From Bacteriovoracaceae bacterium UBA4096 (GTDB lineage Bacteria; Bdellovibrionota; Bacteriovoracia; Bacteriovoracales; Bacteriovoracaceae), in the NCBI GenBank assembly GCA_002381945.1, contig DFXY01000020.1, positions 44,729 to 65,544 on the forward strand: 20,816 nt of DNA, read 5' to 3'. The notes under the pieces were generated by a model, which had not been told where the DNA came from, did not search any database, and saw only the letters and a list, made by a program, of their open reading frames with translations. This document shows positions 7,834-15,139 of the stretch, in pieces. How positions within the stretch are numbered: position 1 is the stretch's first letter; each line of letters opens with the position of its first letter. The position numbers and the translations under genes are program-made.

Positions 7834-8226
7834 ATGTGGTGGCTACTTCTTCTACCAGTTTTGGTCTTTGCAGAAACAGCTTCAACTGATGAAAAGCTAG
7901 TTGGTATTTTTTATTTTAAGCCGATGTTTGGACATGTTCATCAATCATCCGTTAAGACTTCGGCCAGCCTGACTACAATTCAATGTTCTCATCCGGTAAA
8001 AGTGATTGAGAGCTCTAAAGTGTCGGCCGGTCCGGAATGGGCCTATGTTCAGGTTGCTGATTACCGCGGCTTTTTATTAAAACAATTTCTCTCTGAAAAG
8101 CGACCTGATTGTTTTCAGGGAAAGTATCCGAAGTTTTTCGATGCTTTTAACCTTGATCTCTCGGAGCTTTATTATTGGGGTAGATTAAATGATCAATATA
8201 TTCAGGGTGAAACTCGCGTTAAGTAG
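7834..8226 (+). CDS. Exported SH3-like protein of unknown function
   Basis: A 130-residue protein beginning MWWLLLLPVLVFAETAS, a short signal peptide. The longer frame open from 7750 would overlap lapB and lose the signal peptide, so I chose the ATG at 7834, which has GGAAGG six bases upstream. The mature part resembles a bacterial SH3 fold: VKTSASLTTIQCSHPVKVIE, then WAYVQVADYRGFLLKQFL, the usual pattern of a strand pair ending in a W-x-x-V and GFL. Two cysteines (in TIQCSH and PDCFQG) could form a periplasmic disulfide. Such domains bind peptidoglycan or proteins. It overlaps the next gene by 38 bases. The SH3 assignment is by pattern only. Confidence 0.8.
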   Translation: MWWLLLLPVLVFAETASTDEKLVGIFYFKPMFGHVHQSSVKTSASLTTIQCSHPVKVIESSKVSAGPEWAYVQVADYRGFLLKQFLSEKRPDCFQGKYPKFFDAFNLDLSELYYWGRLNDQYIQGETRVK

Positions 8227-9076
8227 TTTCCTCATTACAACGGGCCTTTTGGCCCAAACCGGCAAGCTTCAGGAAGAAAAGGAGCTTGAGGTCGTTAATT
8301 TCAAAAGCATTAAAAAAGTTCTCGAACAGGATGGGTTGACCGAAGCCTCAAAACGTAAGGCCCAGCAGGTACAAGTTCTGAAGAAAGAGCAGGGTAAGCT
8401 TGAGAGCGGAAGATTCATGTATCCGACTGAGTCTGAACTCTGGGGATTTGTTTCAGAATATTGGCTGGTTAAGAACGCCCAGCTTTTAAACTGGGATTTT
8501 GAGAAGCCGGATTATGCTTTGGAAAGAAGCTTCAGCAGCACCATGGAGAATCTCGGGTTTTATCAAAAGAAGTTTAAAATTCTTCTGGTTAATACTCCCA
8601 GCTTAGTGAAAGCATCGATACCTGGAGATAATGAACTGATCTTTTTGCTTTCAGTTCCTTTCATTAAATCACTAGATCTCTCAAAACTTGAGATCTCCCT
8701 CTTATTATTTGAAGAATTTATTCGCTTAGAAATGGGATATTTTAAGAAAAACGTTGCGACTGAAAAAATGAGTAAACTTGCCGGAAGCAATTTTCAGGGA
8801 GGGAAACCCGATTTGTCGATGGTAGAAGAGCTCCTGAAAAATTATACCTCTCAGATCAATCAAAAAGGTTATACCTTTCAGCAGCAGTTTGAACTTACCA
8901 AAAAAGTAGATGCATATCTTAAGTCTAGTCCCGAGTTGTGGAATACCTACTTCCGGCTTTTAGGCAAAATAGACAGGTTTGTTAAATCAAACACTCAATA
9001 TAAAGATTATGTAAAACTCTATCCATCTCCGGAAATGCAGGTCAAATGGTTAAGCCCTCCTGAAAAAGTTCTGTGA
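8189..9076 (+). CDS. Exported protein resembling a catalytically dead M48 metalloprotease
   Basis: A 295-residue protein with a signal peptide (MINIFRVKLALSSFLITTGLLAQ). I chose the ATG at 8189 because GGGG lies eight bases upstream; a GTG at 8207 is the alternative. It has no close family that I recognise. Residues 143-184 follow the M48 layout (SIPGDNELIFLLSVPFIKSL, then a helix LEISLLLFEEFIRLEMGY), but where M48 enzymes have HExxH this reads FEEFI (174-178). Near the end LYPSPEMQVKWL (277-288) resembles the M48 'HPSPEERI-x-x-L' element, preceded by a VDAYL segment (240-244) in the place of the usual EADxYA. If the match is real the zinc site is lost, making it a pseudoprotease, perhaps a scaffold or chaperone. 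It sits between the SH3-like and membrane protein genes and overlaps both. Confidence 0.8.
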   Translation: MINIFRVKLALSSFLITTGLLAQTGKLQEEKELEVVNFKSIKKVLEQDGLTEASKRKAQQVQVLKKEQGKLESGRFMYPTESELWGFVSEYWLVKNAQLLNWDFEKPDYALERSFSSTMENLGFYQKKFKILLVNTPSLVKASIPGDNELIFLLSVPFIKSLDLSKLEISLLLFEEFIRLEMGYFKKNVATEKMSKLAGSNFQGGKPDLSMVEELLKNYTSQINQKGYTFQQQFELTKKVDAYLKSSPELWNTYFRLLGKIDRFVKSNTQYKDYVKLYPSPEMQVKWLSPPEKVL

Positions 9077-9900
9077 TGTTAGAGGGAACGCTTTTTAAGA
9101 ACATTAAGTATTACGGCTCATACCAGATGCTTTATGTTGTCATCTTCATCATTATTAGCTCGATTGGGGCCTTCTTTCATTTTTTATTGAATCACGAAAT
9201 AAGTATTGTCGAATCCTGGCTGCATAATAATCATTGGGAAATTCTGATTATCGCTAAATTGGTTTCACTTTATCTTTTAAATCGCTGGTTTAAGGTTCGT
9301 TTGTATCAGTTGAAATCCATCCGGGAATTAATTCGGGAATTGGTGAGCTGGCCTGAACCAAGGGCCATGGTGATAGCTGCTTTTATGATCATAAGCTATT
9401 TGAGTTTGGGGGGAGCGGTTTTTGCGGGTCAGGTAGGGTATTGGTATCATCAAGTTGCCTCGTATCTCGGAATCTTCCTGTATTTCGGTATTGAGTTCAT
9501 CGTGATTGCCTATTTAGATGATGTCCTCAATCAAAAAGAGCAACCTTCATACTTTTGGTTAAGTGTTTTTTATACCGGCTTATTTGCGGCTGCCTTTCGA
9601 CTTAGTGTTCCCGATTATTACAATCTTCTTCCATATATGATTTTTTGTTTTTCTACTCTTATGTACCTCAGTGGTAAATCTTTTAAGAGTTGGAGTAATG
9701 TTGTTTGTTTTTTAGCCGTGTTTGTTGCCCCTATGGCCTCGCTCTTTGGAATGGACCCCGTATGGGGAGAAGATTTTTCTCCATTCAAAGTAAAAACCAA
9801 ACTAGGCCTCCCTTTCCTAGCCGCAATTTGGATGATATCTTTTTGTTATTATAAATACCGGGATCAAATCATTCACGGAGCTCGTAGGCTCTATCGTTAG
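9076..9900 (+). CDS. Polytopic inner-membrane protein of unknown function
   Basis: A 274-residue integral membrane protein. About eight hydrophobic segments are visible at roughly residues 18-38, 54-69, 96-118, 128-147, 160-174, 182-199, 207-225 and 241-258, with a basic cytosolic-type loop (about 70-90, RWFKVRLYQLKSIRELIREL) and a basic C-terminal tail. No motif of a known transporter or enzyme is recognised. An in-frame GTG at 9073 would start one codon earlier, but the ATG at 9076 overlaps the stop of the upstream gene (TGATG), the pattern seen repeatedly in this operon. tolQ follows after 11 bases, so it may be an accessory membrane part of the Tol machine or belong with the two exported proteins before it. 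Confidence 0.85.
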   Translation: MLEGTLFKNIKYYGSYQMLYVVIFIIISSIGAFFHFLLNHEISIVESWLHNNHWEILIIAKLVSLYLLNRWFKVRLYQLKSIRELIRELVSWPEPRAMVIAAFMIISYLSLGGAVFAGQVGYWYHQVASYLGIFLYFGIEFIVIAYLDDVLNQKEQPSYFWLSVFYTGLFAAAFRLSVPDYYNLLPYMIFCFSTLMYLSGKSFKSWSNVVCFLAVFVAPMASLFGMDPVWGEDFSPFKVKTKLGLPFLAAIWMISFCYYKYRDQIIHGARRLYR

Positions 9901-9911
9901 AGGATTTAACA

Positions 9912-10616
9912 ATGCATGGATTAAATATTTGGCAAATTCTTCTTGAATCAGGCTTAGTCGTTAAGTTTGTTCTCCTGCTCTTAGTTCTCTCATCAGTATT
10001 ATCTTGGACCATCATCTGGCAGAAGTATAAAGAGCTGAAAATTGTGACTGAAGCAAATAATAAATTTAATGATTTCTTTAAAAAGAGTCATTCCATCACT
10101 GAAATTAATCGTGAGGCCAATGAGAATCATGACTCAACAATGAGTTTAATGTTTCGTCGTGGTTTTGATGAATTAAATAAAGTCAGTGAAAAAATTTCAG
10201 GCACAGGAAAGGGGAGTCTTGCTCAGTATTTTTCTGAACATGGAATCCAATCATTGGAGCGTGCCCTTAAGGCCGGTTACAATACTGCCAACGAAAAAAT
10301 GGATTTAAGAGTTTCCCTACTTGCCACGATTGGTGCCATTACTCCCTTCATTGGTCTTTTTGGAACTGTTTGGGGAATCATCGATGCCTTCTCCGGTCTT
10401 TCCCAAGGTGGAGGAAGTATTGAAGCTGTTGCTCCTGGTATTGCAGAAGCTCTCGTGGCGACTGCCGTTGGTCTGGCCGCGGCCATTCCAGCTGTTGTTT
10501 TCTTTAACCTGTTTAATAACCAAATTACCCGTATTAATTCTCAGATGGAATCCTTCTCTCAGGATTTTTTAAACCTCATTGAGCGCACAATTCTCATTAA
10601 GAAGGATCAACAGTAA
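9912..10616 (+). CDS. tolQ: TolQ proton-channel subunit of the Tol envelope machine
   Basis: MotA/TolQ/ExbB family inner-membrane protein; with TolR it uses the proton-motive force to energise TolA and pull the outer membrane during constriction. At 234 residues it equals E. coli TolQ (230). Membrane segments lie at about 15-35, 137-160 and 172-195. The diagnostic stretch LATIGAITPFIGLFGTVWGI (from about residue 137) followed by VAPGIAEALVATAVGLAAAI is nearly the canonical TolQ sequence. AGAGGA precedes the ATG. The stop overlaps the tolR ATG by one base (TAATG). ExbB is the alternative, but the tolR-tolA-tolB order favours TolQ. Confidence 0.92.
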   Translation: MHGLNIWQILLESGLVVKFVLLLLVLSSVLSWTIIWQKYKELKIVTEANNKFNDFFKKSHSITEINREANENHDSTMSLMFRRGFDELNKVSEKISGTGKGSLAQYFSEHGIQSLERALKAGYNTANEKMDLRVSLLATIGAITPFIGLFGTVWGIIDAFSGLSQGGGSIEAVAPGIAEALVATAVGLAAAIPAVVFFNLFNNQITRINSQMESFSQDFLNLIERTILIKKDQQ

Positions 10617-11038
10617 TGGGAATGCAAATGGGGTCCGGTAAAAAAGGACCGGTTTCAGACATTAACGTGACTCCTTTAGTAGACGTCATGCTGGTTCTTC
10701 TTGTTATTTTCATGGTTACGGCCCCGATGATGTTCAGTGGAATTAATCTGAAGTTACCTAAAACTCAGAAAGTTAATAATCTGGGACTTAAGCAAGAGCT
10801 TGTGATTCTTTCCATTACAGAAGCGGATCAATATTTCCTGGGAAAAAATCAGGTTAAATTAGATAACTTGATTCCTGAGATTTTAAAGCAGTTTAAAACT
10901 GCCAACACTGATGTCATCTATTTGCGTGCCGATTATGGCCTTCGTTATGAGAAAGTTGCCAAACTTATCGCTTCCTTGAAAAAAGCGGGTGTGAGTAACA
11001 TTGCTCTTGTCACAGAAGTGGAGAAAGAACAGAAGTGA
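10616..11038 (+). CDS. tolR: TolR, ExbD/TolR family proton-motive subunit
   Basis: A 140-residue bitopic inner-membrane protein that completes the TolQ-TolR proton channel. The single membrane helix (about 20-42) carries the essential acidic residue D23 in TPLVDVMLVLLVIF, exactly where E. coli TolR has its D23, preceded by the family's DINVTPLVD signature. The periplasmic domain ends with the typical VIYLRADYGLRYEKVAKLIASLKKAG pattern (about 100-126), in which the usual RADxxxxY is kept. It overlaps both neighbours by one base, so TolQ, TolR and the TolA-like protein are probably translated in a coupled way. Confidence 0.93.
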   Translation: MGMQMGSGKKGPVSDINVTPLVDVMLVLLVIFMVTAPMMFSGINLKLPKTQKVNNLGLKQELVILSITEADQYFLGKNQVKLDNLIPEILKQFKTANTDVIYLRADYGLRYEKVAKLIASLKKAGVSNIALVTEVEKEQK

Positions 11039-11829
11039 TGAATCAATCCTATGATCGGGATTTTAATAAGAATTTTCTTATCTCTTTTGGAGTGCACGCA
11101 TTGCTTTTCCTTCTGGCATTTGCCGGAGGAGAAATCATTTCAAAAGCGTTTAAAAATGACGATGTTGAAATCATTCGTTCATCTGTCAGAGTGGATGTCG
11201 TGGGCATGCCTAAATTCACTATCCAGGAATTAAAAAAGATGCAGGCCGAGCCCATCATTGAAAAGGTTGAACCTGAAGCCGCCAAGGGTGTAAAAGAAGA
11301 AACGAAGACTGATACCGAAGACATCATTAAAAAAGATGATCTGGTAATCCAGGAAGAAGGAAAGAAAAAGAAAGCTTCCTTCTTGAACATGCTGAATGAT
11401 TATTCAAGTAAGAAAGTTACGGCCAAGGTTAAGAAAAAAGGGACGACAGAAGGTATCGGCAACAAGAATCTTGATTCTTTAATCATTGAAGGCAACCGGC
11501 TCTCTAAGGGGTCAGCTTTAGTTGGTGATTATACTGATGAGCAAAACTCTGAGTTTTCTGCGTATGTTCAGAACATTCCCGGTATCATCAGACCGTTCTG
11601 GAAACTTCCTAGCTATCTGTTAGATAAAGACCTGCGTTGCCGTATTAAGATCTATCTCTCCGCTTCAGGTCAATTACTTAAACTAGAAATTCAGGAGTCT
11701 TCAGGCCAAGCTGAATTTGACGCCCGCGCAGAGAAGGCAGTAAGGGATGCGTCTCCTTTTCCAAAACCTAGTGATGAGGTTGGAAGCCGCTTAACCAATT
11801 CAGGGATTATCCTGGGATTTCCTTTATAA
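11038..11829 (+). CDS. tolA: TolA/TonB-like energy transducer
   Basis: A 263-residue protein anchored by one N-terminal helix (about 12-30) with a charged periplasmic linker (about 60-135, Glu/Lys-rich) and a C-terminal TolA/TonB-type domain (about 180-263; IIRPFWKLPSYLL, LRCRIKIYLSASGQLLKLEI, SSGQAEFDARAEKAVRDASPFPKP). It would couple TolQR motion to TolB or Pal at the outer membrane. The linker is much shorter than in E. coli TolA (421 residues). The ATG at 11038 overlaps the tolR stop by one base; an in-frame GTG at 11035 is a less likely start. Assignment as TolA rests on gene order; by sequence alone 'TonB family' would be as fair. Confidence 0.88.
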   Translation: MNQSYDRDFNKNFLISFGVHALLFLLAFAGGEIISKAFKNDDVEIIRSSVRVDVVGMPKFTIQELKKMQAEPIIEKVEPEAAKGVKEETKTDTEDIIKKDDLVIQEEGKKKKASFLNMLNDYSSKKVTAKVKKKGTTEGIGNKNLDSLIIEGNRLSKGSALVGDYTDEQNSEFSAYVQNIPGIIRPFWKLPSYLLDKDLRCRIKIYLSASGQLLKLEIQESSGQAEFDARAEKAVRDASPFPKPSDEVGSRLTNSGIILGFPL

Positions 11830-11838
11830 GGATTCTTT

Positions 11839-13185
11839 ATGAAATTTTTTCTTTCAGCTCTCATTCTCCTTTTTCAATTCTCAGTCTTCGCACAGGATGC
11901 TGTGATTGCAGTCGGGCAGGCCGAACAGGAGAAGGATAAATTAGTCATAGATGATCCGGAATTAAGTAACCTAACTGGTGATCAAAAGCGCCTTTCACTT
12001 GAGTTAGTGGAAATACTTCGAAATGACTTCGCTTTTTACAAGCATAAGTTCAATACGGTTGAATATTCAGATAAAGGAAAAAGTAGCTACACTGTTCCAG
12101 CAGTGGATAAATGGCATTCCGGTGGTGTCACGTACTTTATTGCTTCTCAAATGATTAATTCAGGTGCAGGAGTTGAAGCGAAGTTTAAAGTCTGGAGTAT
12201 TCTCACCAAAAAAGAAATCCTTTCTCAGAGTTTTAAAGTAGAAAAGGATAATCTCAGATCAAACGCTCATCATATCTCTGATGCGCTTTACCGCTCTATT
12301 ACTGGTAAACCTTCTATCTTTAATTCTAAAATCTTTTTTGTTTCTGACCGTACAACTAAAAAGGATATTGAGAAAGAACTCTATATCATGGATTTTGATG
12401 GTCGCAGAGTGGACAAGCTTACCAATTATAATTCAGTGGTGCTTTCACCTTCCATATCTCAGGACAATTCCCGCATTATGTTTTCAGTGATTGCTGCTAA
12501 AAAAGTCATCTCCCGTTCTAAGGTGAAGATGATTAAAAATATCGATCTTAAGATTCTGAACCTTAAAACAAAAAAAATTGAAACCGTATCAGATAAACCA
12601 GGAATTAACTCTGGGGCTATCTTTGGATCAGGCGGGGATCTTATTTACCTGACTCTGTCCTACACTGGTAATGCAGATATCTATGAGATGAGTTTGAATT
12701 CAGGAAAAATGCGGAAGGTTACTTCTCACTATGGTGATGACGTTGACCCTTCTATCACGAGTGACGGCAGCCTTATGACGTTTCTTTCCAATCGTCCTGG
12801 TAAGGCCCATATCTATACAATGAATCCTTCGGAAACTGAAAAGGATGTGAAGCGGATTTCTTTTGTGGGTAAGTTCAACGCTACTCCCCGTTTTTCTCCA
12901 GATGGAAAAGAGATCGTTTTTTCTTCTTGGGTTGATAATGGCTTTGATCTGTATCGTATTGGATCTGATGGTAATAATCTGGTGAGATTGACTAAGGGGT
13001 TCGGCTCAAATGAAGAGCCTGCCTATTCTCCTGACGGGGAATTTATCATTTTTACTTCAAAAAGAATGGTTTCTAAGCTTAGGGCCGTCCAAGATATCTA
13101 CATAATGAATCGAGAAGGCGAGATTTTAGGTCAATTAACCAATGATTTTGGCCGCAACTTTTCTCCAAAGTGGTCTAACTTATAG
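11839..13185 (+). CDS. tolB: TolB periplasmic beta-propeller protein
   Basis: Periplasmic partner of Pal and TolA. The 448 residues begin with a signal peptide (MKFFLSALILLFQFSVFAQ). An N-terminal alpha/beta domain (about 40-155) is followed by a six-bladed propeller of PD40 repeats, visible as LYIMDFDGRRVDKLT (181-195), then a set of blades ending RFSPDGKEIVFSS and YSPDGEFIIFTS, with the usual 'IYxMNxxG' signatures. The N-domain is more diverged than the propeller. AAGGA precedes the ATG after the nine-base gap from the tolA-like gene. It is the last gene of the run; 140 non-coding bases follow and no pal gene lies next to it. Confidence 0.93.
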   Translation: MKFFLSALILLFQFSVFAQDAVIAVGQAEQEKDKLVIDDPELSNLTGDQKRLSLELVEILRNDFAFYKHKFNTVEYSDKGKSSYTVPAVDKWHSGGVTYFIASQMINSGAGVEAKFKVWSILTKKEILSQSFKVEKDNLRSNAHHISDALYRSITGKPSIFNSKIFFVSDRTTKKDIEKELYIMDFDGRRVDKLTNYNSVVLSPSISQDNSRIMFSVIAAKKVISRSKVKMIKNIDLKILNLKTKKIETVSDKPGINSGAIFGSGGDLIYLTLSYTGNADIYEMSLNSGKMRKVTSHYGDDVDPSITSDGSLMTFLSNRPGKAHIYTMNPSETEKDVKRISFVGKFNATPRFSPDGKEIVFSSWVDNGFDLYRIGSDGNNLVRLTKGFGSNEEPAYSPDGEFIIFTSKRMVSKLRAVQDIYIMNREGEILGQLTNDFGRNFSPKWSNL

Positions 13186-13234
13186 ATTTTACTAGAAAAA
13201 GTGAAGATAGTTTAAACACCGCAGCAAAATAGTC

Positions 13235-13263
13235 TTGTAAATTTTTCAGGCAGCCTGTATTAT
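13235..13263 (+). promoter_or_regulatory. Sigma70-type promoter of the GAF/AAA+ regulator gene
   Basis: TTGTAA (13235-13240) and TATTAT (13258-13263) are separated by exactly 17 bases, with four or five of six consensus positions each. The transcript would start near 13270, giving a leader of about 55 bases that ends in AAGGGGATC before the ATG at 13326. Confidence 0.65.
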
Positions 13264-13325
13264 TTCCTCATAACGCACTGAGTAATTTTTAATCAAATTA
13301 GTTTTTAAGTGTAAAGGGGATCAAC

Positions 13326-14813
13326 ATGAAAACAGCTTCTATCCAAAACGAACTAGCTACTCTTTCAACAGTTCTTCTTTCTAATCTAGATGAAGTCGTC
13401 TTTTTTTCGAAGCTTTCTGGCTTTGTACAAGAAGTGATGAATGAGCACAAAGTTCTTGGTTTCGAAGTTCTTTCAGATGGTTGCACTCGCCTGGTTGCTG
13501 AGAACGGAAAGAGTTTGAACAATGCCAAACTTTTAAACAAGGGCCAAGGTCTTTCTGGTTATGTAGCTCGCATGAAAAGAGCTTATTATTCTAACTCTGT
13601 TAAGCGTGATCCTATTGCCTCTACTGGTCTTCGTGATGAAGCAGTTGAAGCTGAACTTTGTATGCCAATTATGATTGAGGGCAACGTCATCGGTACAATC
13701 AACGTACAGTCTATCAAGAAAGACCGTAACTTTGGTGAAGCTGAGATGGTTGTGATTAACGATATTCTTAATCAATTACAGTCTCCGATCCGTAACATGC
13801 ACCTTTATTTGATGGCCAAAAACTTAAACCGTGAGCTTCAGACTCGTATTGAAGCTAAGGAAAAAGAGCTTTCAAACCGTGTGGAAATTCAAATCACCAA
13901 AGGTTTTGAAGATAACTCTCAAATGATTGGTCTCTCTAAAAACTTCCTGGAAATCGTTCAAATGGCGAAGAAAATTTCTTCTCAGGATTTCCCGGTTCTT
14001 CTGGAAGGTAATCATGGTGTTGGGAAGAAGATTCTGGCCAAGAAAATTCACTCTTGGTCTGGTAGAAAAGGTGGAGTGGTAGTAGCAAGTTGTTCGGCCC
14101 TTAATGAAGCTCAGCTAGATCGTGAACTTTTTAGCTCTAAAGGCTTAATGGTTCAGGCCAACGGTGGAACGCTTATTATTGATGATATTTGTAATACAAC
14201 GACTCATATCCAGACTAAACTTCTAAGAGCTTTAGTTGCTGGTGAAATGATTGCGATTGATACTGAAGAGAAGATCGCTCTTAACGTAAGAATTATTGCA
14301 ACTTCAAAAGTATCTCTTAAAGATATGGTAGAAGCTGGTTCATTTAAAGAAGACCTTTATTACAGACTTAATACTGTTGCCCTCAAGATCCCGGCATTAC
14401 GTGAGCGTCTTGATGACATCAAAGTTATGGCCGAGTTCTTCCTTAACTCTGGCAAAGCTGAGAAAAAAGTTCTGACTTCTGGTGCTATTGAGAAATTGAC
14501 TTCATATTTCTGGCCAGGAAATGCACACGAACTTAAGAATATTATGGAGCGCACTTATATTCTAACTGACGGTCAATATATTGAAGCTTCTCATCTTCCT
14601 GAGTTTGCTCAAGAGGTAAAAGTAGAAGTAGTTGAAGCTCCGGTTAAATATGTAGAGTTCACTTTGTTTGATCTTGAGAAAAAACACATTATTGACACTC
14701 TTGATCATTTAGGTGGGAATAAGACCCGCGCTGCTAAAGCCCTTGGAATCACAGTGAAGACTCTTTACAATAAGCTTCACAGCTACGGCCTAATCGAAGC
14801 TCGTGAACAATAA
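13326..14813 (+). CDS. GAF-AAA+-Fis regulator lacking the sigma54-contact loop
   Basis: A 495-residue protein with the layout of a bacterial enhancer-binding protein: a GAF sensory domain (about 10-165), a coiled linker (165-190), an AAA+ domain (about 192-430) and a Fis-type helix-turn-helix (about 449-490, GGNKTRAAKALGITVKTLYNKL). Walker A is GNHGVGKK (228-235), Walker B LIIDD (283-287, where LFLDE is usual), and the FKEDLYYRLN, PALRER and WPGNAHEL (396-403) elements are present. The segment that should hold GAFTGA is absent: DRELFSSKGLMVQANGGTL (265-283) runs straight from the ELF helix to the GGTL strand. It therefore probably cannot remodel sigma54 holoenzyme and may act on sigma70 promoters, as TyrR or HupR do. 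A good ribosome site (AAGGGG) and frequent 'strong' codons suggest substantial expression. Confidence 0.93.
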   Translation: MKTASIQNELATLSTVLLSNLDEVVFFSKLSGFVQEVMNEHKVLGFEVLSDGCTRLVAENGKSLNNAKLLNKGQGLSGYVARMKRAYYSNSVKRDPIASTGLRDEAVEAELCMPIMIEGNVIGTINVQSIKKDRNFGEAEMVVINDILNQLQSPIRNMHLYLMAKNLNRELQTRIEAKEKELSNRVEIQITKGFEDNSQMIGLSKNFLEIVQMAKKISSQDFPVLLEGNHGVGKKILAKKIHSWSGRKGGVVVASCSALNEAQLDRELFSSKGLMVQANGGTLIIDDICNTTTHIQTKLLRALVAGEMIAIDTEEKIALNVRIIATSKVSLKDMVEAGSFKEDLYYRLNTVALKIPALRERLDDIKVMAEFFLNSGKAEKKVLTSGAIEKLTSYFWPGNAHELKNIMERTYILTDGQYIEASHLPEFAQEVKVEVVEAPVKYVEFTLFDLEKKHIIDTLDHLGGNKTRAAKALGITVKTLYNKLHSYGLIEAREQ

Positions 14814-14816
14814 GAT

Positions 14817-14845
14817 TTGAAGAGTCATTCATAAAAAAGTAAAAT
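14817..14845 (+). promoter_or_regulatory. Sigma70-type promoter of the 72-residue protein gene
   Basis: TTGAAG (14817-14822) and TAAAAT (14840-14845) are exactly 17 bases apart, starting four bases after the regulator's stop codon. The transcript would start near 14852, only about 15 bases before the ATG, just enough for the AGGAGC ribosome site. The gene can also be reached by read-through from the regulator, as there is no terminator between them. Confidence 0.6.
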
Positions 14846-14866
14846 ACGAAGACTAGGAGCAACTAT

Positions 14867-15085
14867 ATGTCTAAATCACCAATGCTACTTGACGAGAAAG
14901 CTGGATCAACAACAGCACCTGAAGCGATGACCATTAAAAACTTCCGTACTAACGGAGATATTGAAAACTTCTACCGCTACATCCATGATAATGGACTTCG
15001 CCGTGAAGCTTATATGCTGATGGAATACGCTCTCAGCAAAGTTGCTAAAGTCCGCAAAGGCAAACGTTCTAAAACTTTACAGTAA
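14867..15085 (+). CDS. Small 72-residue cytosolic protein, unknown function
   Basis: Not a family I can name. It has an unstructured N-terminus (MSKSPMLLDEKAGSTTAPEA) and then a likely helical hairpin, IKNFRTNGDIENFYRYIHDN followed by LRREAYMLMEYALSKVAKV, ending in a strongly basic tail (RKGKRSKTLQ). There is no signal peptide or membrane segment. The basic tail could contact nucleic acid or ribosomes, but that is only a guess. It has a canonical AGGAG ribosome site, its own promoter and a strong terminator right after the stop, and codon choice similar to the preceding regulator gene, so it is probably well expressed. Confidence 0.85.
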   Translation: MSKSPMLLDEKAGSTTAPEAMTIKNFRTNGDIENFYRYIHDNGLRREAYMLMEYALSKVAKVRKGKRSKTLQ

Positions 15086-15094
15086 TCTGAATTT

Positions 15095-15128
15095 AAGGGT
15101 CCCAATGATTGGGGCCCTTTATCTTTTT
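15095..15128 (+). terminator. Strong intrinsic terminator
   Basis: An 11-bp stem AAGGGTCCCAA / TTGGGGCCCTT (one G-T wobble) closes a three-base loop TGA (15106-15108) and is followed by TTTATCTTTTT. It lies ten bases after the stop of the 72-residue protein gene and only 11 bases before the next start codon. Confidence 0.92.
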
Positions 15129-15139
15129 CCCGAGAAAAC

